Shown here: positions 36,443 to 43,825 of the stretch, in pieces | How the letters are laid out: each line of letters opens with the position of its first letter | Position numbering within the stretch: position 1 is the stretch's first letter | Assembly (NCBI GenBank): GCA_028280515.1 | Contig: JANQLP010000030.1 | Span: forward strand, 1 to 58,796 | Reading direction: 5' to 3' | DNA length: 58,796 nucleotides | Source of the DNA: Hyphomicrobiales bacterium | GTDB lineage: Bacteria; Pseudomonadota; Alphaproteobacteria; Rhizobiales; Methyloligellaceae | Notes under the pieces: generated by a model | The model's input: only the letters and a program-made list of their open reading frames with translations | Told to the model about the DNA's origin: nothing | Database searches by the model: none | Made by a program: the position numbers and the translations under genes

Positions 36443-39225
36443 GCGAGCGGATCAAGTTTGAGATAGACGGAAAAGCGGTTGAGGCCGAAGCCGGCGAGAC
36501 CATTTGGCAGGTCGCCAAACGCGAAGGCACCCGCATTCCGCATCTGTGTCACCTCGATGCGCCGGGGTACCAGCCCGACGGCAACTGCCGGGCGTGCATG
36601 GTCGAGATCGAGGGCGAGCGCGTGCTTGCGGCCTCGTGCGTGCGAACGCCGAGCGAGGGCATGAAGGTCAACACGGCGACCGACCGTGCCAGGCATGCGC
36701 GCGAGATGGTGTTCGAACTGTTGCTGTCCGATCAGCCCGGCCGCGATGTGGCGCACGATCCCGATTCGAAATTCTGGAATTGGGTGGACGACATGGGCGT
36801 CAATCCGGTGAGCCGCTTTCCGGCTCGTGAACAACCAGAACCCGACACCACGCACTCCGCCATCTCCGTCAATCTCGATGCCTGCATTCACTGCAATCTC
36901 TGCGTTCGGGCCTGCCGCGACGTGCAGGTCAACGACGTGATCGGCATGGCCTATCGTGGCCACGGTGCCAAGGTGGTGTTCGATTTTGACGACGGCATGG
37001 GCGTCTCGACCTGCGTTGCCTGCGGTGAGTGCGTGCAGGCGTGCCCGACAGGCGCGCTCATGGAAGCGAACCTGCTCAATGAGGAGGGCGTGCGAACGGA
37101 ATTCGAGGACCGGTCGGTGGATACGCTTTGCCCCTATTGCGGCGTCGGATGCCAGACAACCGTCCACGTGAAGGGTAACGAGATCTTGTATGTGGACGGG
37201 CGCGACGGCCCGGCCAACAACAACAGGCTGTGCGTCAAGGGGCGCTTCGGGTTCGATTACATTCATCATCCGGACCGTCTGATAAAACCGCTGATCCGGC
37301 GTGACGACGCGCCCAAGGATTCAAAGATGAATCTGCGCAGGGAGGACATGCTCAGCGTCTTCCGCGAAGCCTCCTGGGAGGAGGCGCTCGACAAGGCGGC
37401 AGCCGGTCTCAAGGGCGTTTTCGAGGCGAATGGTCCTTCGGGCATTGCCGGATTTGGATCTGCCAAATGCTCCAACGAGGAAGCCTATCTGTTCCAGAAG
37501 CTGATCCGGCAGGCCTTCAAGACCAACAATGTGGACCACTGCACGCGGCTTTGCCACGCGTCGTCCGTGGCGGCGTTGATGGAGGGTGTGAACTCCGGCG
37601 CGGTCACGGCACCGTTTACTGCCGCCAATGACGCCGACTGCATCGTCGTGATCGGTGCACGTCCCGCGGAGAACCACCCTGTTGCGGCGACGTTCCTGAA
37701 GAACGCGGCCAAGGACGGCAAGGAACTGATCGTCATCGATCCGCGCGGGCAGAACATGGGCCTTGGGCGGCATGCGACACGGGTCCTGCAGTTCAAGCCC
37801 GGTAGCGATGTCTCCCTGCTCAACGGGATGCTGCACACGATCATCGAGGAAGAGCTTTACGACCTCCAGTATGTGCAGGCGAACACGGAAGGGTTCGACG
37901 CGCTGAAGGAGAACATCAAGAAGTTCCCCCCGGAGAAGATGAGCGAAATCTGCGGCATTCCGGCCGAGACGATCAGGGAGGTAGCGCGCGTCTATGCGAC
38001 GTCCAGCCGTTCGATCATCTTCTGGGGCATGGGGATATCGCAGCATGTGCACGGCACCGACAATTCCCGCTGCCTGATCGCACTTGCTCTGGTCACGGGG
38101 CAGGTGGGCCGTCCGGGAACGGGCCTGCATCCTTTGCGCGGACAGAACAACGTGCAGGGCGCTTCCGACGCCGGTCTCATTCCGATGGTCTATCCCGACT
38201 ACAGGTCGGTTGAGGACCCGGCGATACACGGGGAGTTTGAGGCGTTCTGGGGCACGGAGCTCGATCCAAAACGTGGCCTCACCGTCGTGGAGATCGTAAA
38301 CGCGATCATACAGGACGAGATCAAGGCGATGTACATCCTTGGTGAGAACCCGGCGATGTCGGATCCGGATCAGGCGCATGCGCGCGCCGCGCTCGCAAAG
38401 CTTGAGCATCTGGTGGTGCAGGACATTTTCCTAACCGAAACCGCCTGGCATGCCGACGTCGTTCTGCCCGCGTCAGCACATGCCGAGAAGTGGGGCACTT
38501 TCACCAACACCAACCGGGAGGTGCAGATGTGCCGGCCGGTGCTCGATCCTCCCGGCGGTGTGCGCCAGGATTGGGAGCTGGTGCAGGAAATCGCCCAGCG
38601 GGTTGGCCTCAAGTGGAATTACGCGCATCCCAAGGACGTGTTCGCGGAGATGGCGCAGGTTATGCCGTCGCTCAACAACATCACGTGGGAGCGGCTCGAC
38701 CGCGAAGACGCGGTGACCTATCCATGCGACGCCCCTGACAAGCCGGGCAATGAGATCATCTTCTCGTCCGGATTCCCGACCGAGAGCGGCCGGGCGCGGA
38801 TCGTGCCCGCCGATATCGTTCCGCCAGACGAATTGCCTGACGACGCCTACCCGATGGTCCTGTCCACCGGGCGTTTGCTTGAGCATTGGCACACAGGTGC
38901 CATGACGCGTCGGGCGGACCGGCTCGACACTCTCGAGCCCGAGGCAGTCGCCGGACTCAACAAACATGATATCCGCCGTCTTGGCATCGAGCCAGGCGGG
39001 TACGTAACGGTGACAACCCGGCGTGGTGAAATCACGCTCAAGGCGCGCCAGGATCGCGACGTGCCAGAGGGCATGGTCTTCATTCCCTTCTGCTTTGCCG
39101 AGGCAGCCGCCAACATTCTCACCAACCCGCAACTTGATCCGTACGGAAAAATTCCGGAGTTCAAGTTCTGCGCCGCACGGGTGGAGCCGACTTCCGCCCC
39201 GGCGGTCGTGGAGGCGGCTGAATAA
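36439..39225 (+). CDS. NAD-dependent formate dehydrogenase, catalytic alpha subunit (Fdh1A type)
   Basis: 928 residues: N-terminal NuoG-like [2Fe-2S] domain (Cys37, 50, 53, 67), two [4Fe-4S] clusters (Cys149, 152, 155, 159 and Cys192, 195, 198, 202), the FdhF-type cluster (Cys231, 234, 238, 265) and the pterin-binding catalytic domain. The Mo/W ligand is Cys372 with His373 in TRLCHA, so no selenocysteine is used. It oxidises formate to CO2. A tungsten or molybdenum form cannot be told from sequence. Its start overlaps the stop of the beta gene. Confidence 0.95.
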   Translation: MSERIKFEIDGKAVEAEAGETIWQVAKREGTRIPHLCHLDAPGYQPDGNCRACMVEIEGERVLAASCVRTPSEGMKVNTATDRARHAREMVFELLLSDQPGRDVAHDPDSKFWNWVDDMGVNPVSRFPAREQPEPDTTHSAISVNLDACIHCNLCVRACRDVQVNDVIGMAYRGHGAKVVFDFDDGMGVSTCVACGECVQACPTGALMEANLLNEEGVRTEFEDRSVDTLCPYCGVGCQTTVHVKGNEILYVDGRDGPANNNRLCVKGRFGFDYIHHPDRLIKPLIRRDDAPKDSKMNLRREDMLSVFREASWEEALDKAAAGLKGVFEANGPSGIAGFGSAKCSNEEAYLFQKLIRQAFKTNNVDHCTRLCHASSVAALMEGVNSGAVTAPFTAANDADCIVVIGARPAENHPVAATFLKNAAKDGKELIVIDPRGQNMGLGRHATRVLQFKPGSDVSLLNGMLHTIIEEELYDLQYVQANTEGFDALKENIKKFPPEKMSEICGIPAETIREVARVYATSSRSIIFWGMGISQHVHGTDNSRCLIALALVTGQVGRPGTGLHPLRGQNNVQGASDAGLIPMVYPDYRSVEDPAIHGEFEAFWGTELDPKRGLTVVEIVNAIIQDEIKAMYILGENPAMSDPDQAHARAALAKLEHLVVQDIFLTETAWHADVVLPASAHAEKWGTFTNTNREVQMCRPVLDPPGGVRQDWELVQEIAQRVGLKWNYAHPKDVFAEMAQVMPSLNNITWERLDREDAVTYPCDAPDKPGNEIIFSSGFPTESGRARIVPADIVPPDELPDDAYPMVLSTGRLLEHWHTGAMTRRADRLDTLEPEAVAGLNKHDIRRLGIEPGGYVTVTTRRGEITLKARQDRDVPEGMVFIPFCFAEAAANILTNPQLDPYGKIPEFKFCAARVEPTSAPAVVEAAE

Positions 39226-39271
39226 AGCCATTCGCATGCGGCTTTTGAGCGCGGCCGGGCTCCACCGGCCG
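39224..39271 (+). terminator. Terminator hairpins after the fdh alpha gene
   Basis: AAAGCC (39224-39229, including the stop codon) pairs with GGCTTT (39240-39245) followed by T. A second stem, CGGCCGG/CCGGCCG (39252-39271), follows without a T-run. Together they probably end the sucCD-fdh transcript before the next small gene. Confidence 0.5.
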
Positions 39272-39359
39272 TGTAGCCGCGCGCATGCCACGTCAGCCCT
39301 TAAGTTTTTGTTGCTCTGCACAATCTGCATGGCTGGTATGTGGAGAAAACCTCTATTTT

Positions 39360-39423
39360 TTGACATTTTTTTTGGCAATACTATTGTGCAACGCAGAAAT
39401 GGTATTATGTATTTTGTATACCA
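39360..39423 (+). promoter_or_regulatory. Promoter and GntR-type operator of the 58-residue gene
   Basis: TTGACA (39360-39365), a 16-bp spacer and TATTGT (39382-39387) form a strong-looking promoter. TTGTATACCA (39414-39423) is one base from the gntR operator and fits TnGTnnACnA fully; a TGGTAT half-site lies at 39400. The dyad is just after the predicted start of transcription, a position suited to repression. Confidence 0.6.
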
Positions 39424-39446
39424 GATAGCCCGGGGAGGGCAGAACC

Positions 39447-39623
39447 ATGGCCAAAGCACGTACATTCGAGACCACTTACAGCCGTTATTCCTTTGCGCCG
39501 CTCGTCGCGCTGGGGATCGCGATCGCCGCCTGGTTCAAGACGCATTTCGGTGGGACCAGCGGCGCGGCGGGAGATGACCGCAACGCACCTTCCAAGCCGG
39601 AAGCCCTTGGTCACGCCGCATAA
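39447..39623 (+). CDS. 58-residue single-helix membrane protein, oxalate island
   Basis: The ATG at 39447 follows GGGGAGGGCAGAACC. The product has a polar start (MAKARTFETTYSRYSF), one hydrophobic segment (about residues 16-31, APLVALGIAIAAWF) and a Gly/Ala/Pro-rich polar tail ending EALGHAA. I know no family for it. Its own promoter, a GntR-type dyad and a terminator on both sides show it is expressed separately from but together with the oxalate genes. It could be a small accessory of the transporter or of a membrane anchor for formate oxidation. Confidence 0.68.
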   Translation: MAKARTFETTYSRYSFAPLVALGIAIAAWFKTHFGGTSGAAGDDRNAPSKPEALGHAA

Positions 39624-39686
39624 CGACATACATATACATCTAAGAGAGTTTTGAGCGCAGGCTTCCTCCCTTGCATGCGCTTTCCT

Positions 39687-39722
39687 GGCCGGACTTCGGG
39701 GATACCCGGGTCCGGCCTTTTT
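39687..39722 (+). terminator. Intrinsic terminator after the 58-residue gene
   Basis: GGCCGGAC (39687-39694) pairs with GTCCGGCC (39710-39717), followed by TTTTT (39718-39722). Classical rho-independent terminator on the plus strand. Confidence 0.85.
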
Positions 39723-39821
39723 CGTGCGTGCAATCATCTGGACACTCAGGTGTGCTCGCGCGCATGCTTGATGGGAGGCGCCGGGTCCGATGGCCGGACG
39801 CACATCGAGGCAGCGCACAAC

Positions 39822-40016
39822 ATGTACTATCTGTTCTTCGCAGGTGTCGGGATCCTCTGTGTGATCCTCGGGCTGTTTTGGCTGAAGGACAGGCTGCGCA
39901 GCCCAAGACTGGCGCGGATTGCATATTCCGAGCTCATTGCGCGGTTCGCACTTGCCGGCGCGGCCTTTTCAATTCTCGGTCTTTTGCTGATTTTGGGTGA
40001 CCTGGCCAGCGGCTAG
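39822..40016 (+). CDS. 64-residue two-helix membrane protein
   Basis: From the ATG at 39822 the product MYYLFFAGVGILCVILGLFW... has two hydrophobic segments (about 2-19 and 40-60) joined by a basic loop with RLRSPRLARI. The frame is open upstream to 39651, but that part crosses the terminator and is not membrane-like, so I reject it. No family recognised. It converges with the sugar-transferase gene. Coding status is likely from the regular membrane pattern but not certain. Confidence 0.5.
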   Translation: MYYLFFAGVGILCVILGLFWLKDRLRSPRLARIAYSELIARFALAGAAFSILGLLLILGDLASG

Positions 40017-40031
40017 CTTCGGACCGGGTGC

Positions 40032-41492
40032 CTAGAGCGCGTTCGAGAATGCGCGTCTGGTGAACACGGTCATCAGGATGATCTGGATGTCAAACCAGAT
40101 CGACCAGTGATCGATGTAATAGAGATCGTGCTCGACACGCCCGCGCATCTTGTCGTCCGTGTCGGTCTGTCCGCGATAGCCGTTCACCTGGGCCCAGCCG
40201 GTGATGCCGGGTTTCACGTTGTGCCGCCGGGCATAAAGCGCGATCCGGTCCTGGAACTCGTGGTTGTGGATGAGCGCATGGGGCCGGGGTCCGACGATCG
40301 ACATCTCGCCTTTGAGCACGTTTAGGATTTGCGGCAACTCATCCAGGTTCCAGCGGCGCATGAACCGTCCGATGCGCGTGACCCGCGGATCGTCCGGCGT
40401 CGCCTGGCGGAAACTCGCGCAATCCTCCGTCACCGTCATGGTACGGAACTTGATGATGCGAAACGGCTTCTGATTGAAGCCATGGCGGAGTTGACGAAAG
40501 AATACGGGCCCGCGGGTGTCGAGCTTGATCAGTATCGCCAGGATGACGAGCACTGGCAGGAGCAGTACGAGGGCAACCGATGCGACGATGATGTCCATCG
40601 TACGCTTCGCGAACGTGTCCACGTTCGACAACGGCGCGCGCACGAGATTGACACCGGCCGTCGGTCCCAGCCGGCACAATCCGGCGTCTAGTGCCCGGTC
40701 CAGGACCTGTTCCGGACCAAGCAGCGTTGCCGCCGGCACCTCCAGGAACGCATCGCGGCAGGCAGCGATCGTAGCCGTTTCCGACCAGGGGACGAGAAGG
40801 ACAACGTTGTCGACCTTGAGCGAACGCGCCTTCTCGACAGCGCGCTGTAGCGCAGCGTTCCGACGTTCGGCAAAACGCTTTGCGCCTTCGCCTTTGGTCT
40901 TCTTCGGGAGCAACTCGACATCGGCGATCTGAAGCCCGAATTCAAGGGGCGAGATCTGATGGTGGAAACCGCGAACCTTGGACTCGGTGCCGAGCACCAT
41001 GAGCCGTTTCGACGCCAGCCATCCTTTCCGGAAGCCGCCGCGAACAAAAGAGACGGTGGCCGCGCGCAACAACATCAGGCCCATCAGGCCGCACACGTAA
41101 AACAGCAAAACGGATCCACGTGAATAGACATCGGTGAGCTTCGAGATGAAACCGATCGCAAGCACGCAGAAAAACGCGAAATTCCAGACATAGAAGACGC
41201 GCTTGATGGCCGATGGATCGGCGCACATTTCCGCGACGTCATACTGTTTCAGAAGGCTGCGCGGCGCGACATAGAAGAAGGCCGCAAGCATGCCGACGCG
41301 CACATAGTTCTGAAGCACGCCGAAACTGTCGTAGACGGCGTAGTGGTAGACAATGCCGGCAATGACCGACAGGGCAACGATCAGGAGTGCATCGAGGGCG
41401 GCTGCAAACGGGGCGAAGCCGTCACCCAGCACAAACGCAGGTTTGCCGCGTAGTCCCAGCTCTTTTTGTATGACGTGTGTCGTTTCTGACAT
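40032..41492 (-). CDS. Undecaprenyl-phosphate sugar phosphotransferase (WcaJ-like)
   Basis: 486 residues from MSETTHV (an in-frame ATG at 41558 is the alternative). The N-terminal half has four hydrophobic segments and a CoA-binding-like domain; the C-terminal part is a bacterial sugar transferase (KRTMDIIVASVALVLLLPVLV, then GPVFFRQLRHG and KPFRIIKFRTM, ending PGITGWAQVNGYRG). It loads the first sugar phosphate, usually glucose, on undecaprenyl phosphate to begin polysaccharide repeat units. It opens the exopolysaccharide locus and is divergent from the epimerase gene. Confidence 0.9.
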   Translation of the reverse strand: MSETTHVIQKELGLRGKPAFVLGDGFAPFAAALDALLIVALSVIAGIVYHYAVYDSFGVLQNYVRVGMLAAFFYVAPRSLLKQYDVAEMCADPSAIKRVFYVWNFAFFCVLAIGFISKLTDVYSRGSVLLFYVCGLMGLMLLRAATVSFVRGGFRKGWLASKRLMVLGTESKVRGFHHQISPLEFGLQIADVELLPKKTKGEGAKRFAERRNAALQRAVEKARSLKVDNVVLLVPWSETATIAACRDAFLEVPAATLLGPEQVLDRALDAGLCRLGPTAGVNLVRAPLSNVDTFAKRTMDIIVASVALVLLLPVLVILAILIKLDTRGPVFFRQLRHGFNQKPFRIIKFRTMTVTEDCASFRQATPDDPRVTRIGRFMRRWNLDELPQILNVLKGEMSIVGPRPHALIHNHEFQDRIALYARRHNVKPGITGWAQVNGYRGQTDTDDKMRGRVEHDLYYIDHWSIWFDIQIILMTVFTRRAFSNAL

Positions 41493-41789
41493 TTGGCAGC
41501 CGCCCTGGCGCTTCCATGCGTTCAACCGCACGGGCTGTTCAGCTTTTGTTAACGCCATTTTGGCCAGCGCCGGCGTGCGCTCAATTTCTCCCTGTGATTC
41601 ACCTTAACGCTGAGCGCGTTAACGTAAACGCCGGCTCCTCGGCGCGTTTTCAGACACGGTGATTTCATGGCCCGGGGTGGTACGCGCCTTGCAGCACGTT
41701 CATCGCCCTTGTTGCAAATTGGAACAACTGCGTCCCGAAGGACGCCAACGGCACGAAACATGTCTCAAACAGTTTGGGAGTGCAGCAAA

Positions 41790-42785
41790 ATGAAAACTGC
41801 ATTGGTGTGCGGAGCGGGCGGCTTCATCGGCTCGCATCTCGTAAAGCGGCTGAAGCGCGAAGGCTTCTGGGTGCGTGGTATCGATCTCAAGTTCCCGGAG
41901 TTCGGGGAAACCGAGGCCGACGACTTCCTCATTGCCGATCTCCGCGAACCGCAGAATTGCCGGGAGATCGTCGATCGCCGTTTCGACGAGGTCTATCAGC
42001 TGGCCGCTGACATGGGCGGGGCCGGCTACATCTTCACCGGTGAGCATGACGCCGGCATCATGCACAATTCGGCGATGATCAACCTCAACATCCTCGAGGC
42101 GTGCAAGAACCGGAACGTGAAGCGGGTGTTTTATTCATCGTCTGCCTGTATGTACCCGGAGCACAATCAGCTCGATCCGAACGAGCCCGTCACGCGTGAG
42201 GACAGCGCCTATCCGGCGAACCCGGACAGCGAATATGGCTGGGAGAAACTCTTCAGCGAGCGCCTCTACATGGCCTACCGGCGCAACTACGGCATGGAGA
42301 CGCGGATCGCCCGTTATCACAATATCTTCGGGCCCGAAGGAACCTGGACGGGCGGCAAGGAAAAGGCGCCGGCCGCCCTTTGCCGCAAGGTGGCCGAAGC
42401 AGCGGACGGGGGTGAGATCGAAATCTGGGGCGATGGCGAGCAGACCCGTTCGTTCCTCTATATCGATGAGTGCCTGGAAGGGACGATCCGCCTCACCCGG
42501 TCCGACGTGACCGAGCCGGTCAATGTGGGCTCGGAGGAAATGGTGACAATCAACCAGCTCGCCGAGATGATCATGGATGTCGCGAACAAGAAGCTCACCT
42601 TGCGGCACATCCCCGGGCCGCTCGGCGTGCGCGGCCGCAATTCGCACAACGAACTGATCGGCAAGTGCCTCGGCTGGAAACCGTCGGAACCGCTGGTCGA
42701 GGGACTGCGCAAGACCTATCCGTGGATCGAGCGCCAGCTCGAACAATTGCGGGGCAGCAACAGCGTGAGTGTCGCGGCGGAATGA
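41790..42785 (+). CDS. SDR nucleotide-sugar epimerase, GDP-mannose 3,5-epimerase-like
   Basis: 331 residues, an extended SDR: CGAGGFIGSHLVKRL for NAD binding, SSSACMYPE and the catalytic YGWEK (Tyr-x3-Lys). The combination AADMGGAGYI, SSSACMYPE and YNIFGPEGTW-like HNIFGPEGTW resembles GDP-mannose 3,5-epimerase. With the mannose-1-phosphate guanylyltransferase gene downstream this suggests a GDP-mannose derived sugar in the polymer. The start is the ATG at 41790 after GGGAG; the longer frame lacks homology. Confidence 0.85.
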   Translation: MKTALVCGAGGFIGSHLVKRLKREGFWVRGIDLKFPEFGETEADDFLIADLREPQNCREIVDRRFDEVYQLAADMGGAGYIFTGEHDAGIMHNSAMINLNILEACKNRNVKRVFYSSSACMYPEHNQLDPNEPVTREDSAYPANPDSEYGWEKLFSERLYMAYRRNYGMETRIARYHNIFGPEGTWTGGKEKAPAALCRKVAEAADGGEIEIWGDGEQTRSFLYIDECLEGTIRLTRSDVTEPVNVGSEEMVTINQLAEMIMDVANKKLTLRHIPGPLGVRGRNSHNELIGKCLGWKPSEPLVEGLRKTYPWIERQLEQLRGSNSVSVAAE

Positions 42786-42806
42786 ATTCGTCTGGAGCTG
42801 TAAATG

Positions 42807-42845
42807 AAAGCGGCCCTTCCGGATCAGGAGGGCCGCTTTGTTTTT
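42807..42845 (+). terminator. Intrinsic terminator between convergent genes
   Basis: AAAGCGGCCCT (42807-42817) pairs with AGGGCCGCTTT (42829-42839), followed by GTTTTT. The A-rich 5' arm would give a T-run on the other strand too, so it can serve both the epimerase and the WecG-like gene. Confidence 0.88.
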
Positions 42846-42855
42846 CGGCGATCCG

Positions 42856-43635
42856 CTACTCCCTGGCCGTCTTGGGCGGGAACAGCGTTTCGATCAGGCT
42901 GAGAAAGATGAAGCGGGGCGCGTAGACGAGATACCGCTTCCAAAGCCGTTTCGGTTCAGACGTGAGCCGGTGGAGCCATTCGAGGCCGAACTTCTGCATC
43001 CACAACGGCGCGCGCTCGACACGTCCGGTGTGGAAGTCGAAGGCGGCACCGACGCCGATCAGCACGACGCGCTTGAAGCGGTGAACGTGGTCGTGCATCC
43101 AGATTTCCTGTTTCGGACAGCCGAGGCCAATCCACATGATGTCGGTTCCGGCGCGCTCGACCCGGTCGATCATCCTGTCGGTCTCTTCGTCGGTAAGTGG
43201 CCTGAACGGTGGACATTCCGTGCCCGCCACCTTGAGGCCCGGATAGCGTTTTTTGAGCTTTTCGGCGAGCTGATCGGCGACGCCTTCGGCACCGCCATAG
43301 AAGTAGTGCCGCCAGCCATCGGCTTCCGTGCGCTCACAGGCGGCAAGCAGGAGGTCGGGGCCGCATACGCGTTTGATCTGCCGGTTTCCGCGCAGACGAC
43401 CGATCCAGGTCAAGGGCGTGCCGTCGGGAACGATCAGGTCCGCGCCGAGGAGCGCCGCCTTATGGCGCGCGTTCGTGCGTGCGCTGGTGACGTTATAGAC
43501 ATCGGTCGCGCACACGTACCGGCTCTTTCGCTCTTTGATCCATGCGCCAAGCGTTGCGAGCGTCAGCGGCATGTCCACCGCACCGATGGGTATGCCGAGA
43601 ATGGAGATCGTCCTGAAAGGCCTGGATTGGGCCAC
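42856..43635 (-). CDS. WecG/TagA/CpsF-family glycosyltransferase
   Basis: 259 residues from the GTG at 43635, which follows GAAGGACCAAATCA. The family core is clear: DVYNVTSARTN, LIVPDGTPLTWIGRL (catalytic Asp in PDG), YFYGG, WIGLGCPKQEIWMHDH and GVGAAFDFHTGRVERAPLWMQKFGLEWLHRL. These enzymes add the second sugar to a lipid-linked primer. The frame is open to a TTG at 43707 but with no good ribosome-binding site there. Confidence 0.92.
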   Translation of the reverse strand: MAQSRPFRTISILGIPIGAVDMPLTLATLGAWIKERKSRYVCATDVYNVTSARTNARHKAALLGADLIVPDGTPLTWIGRLRGNRQIKRVCGPDLLLAACERTEADGWRHYFYGGAEGVADQLAEKLKKRYPGLKVAGTECPPFRPLTDEETDRMIDRVERAGTDIMWIGLGCPKQEIWMHDHVHRFKRVVLIGVGAAFDFHTGRVERAPLWMQKFGLEWLHRLTSEPKRLWKRYLVYAPRFIFLSLIETLFPPKTARE

Positions 43636-43825
43636 TGATTTGGTCCTTCGTGCACACTCGAAAGCTGTCGCGAAGTCTTGGTCGCCGCCCCCGTGAAGTC
43701 GACTCAAGAATCGGAGAAACGCGTCTTAGGGTTAATTGCCAATGCTGCGTTCGTAGCGGGAAAAAAGCTGGCAAGATGGCGCAATTCTTCGCACCTGAAC
43801 TGTAAAGCGGCGAAAGTAGAAGCGT

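Noticed and set aside
37552-37557. Selenocysteine codon at the formate dehydrogenase active site
   Set aside because: The position is a cysteine codon (Cys372), there is no in-frame TGA and no SECIS-like hairpin just after it.
36256-39465. Long minus-strand frames opposite the formate dehydrogenase genes
   Set aside because: They lie antisense to strongly conserved Fe-S and Mo/W enzyme genes and show no motif; shadows of codon bias.
39651-39821. Upstream part of the frame that ends at 40016
   Set aside because: It runs through an intrinsic terminator stem and lacks membrane character; only the part from 39822 looks coding.
43636-43707. TTG start at 43707 for the WecG-like gene
   Set aside because: The extension has no similarity to the family and no ribosome-binding site; GTG at 43635 follows GAAGGA at good spacing.
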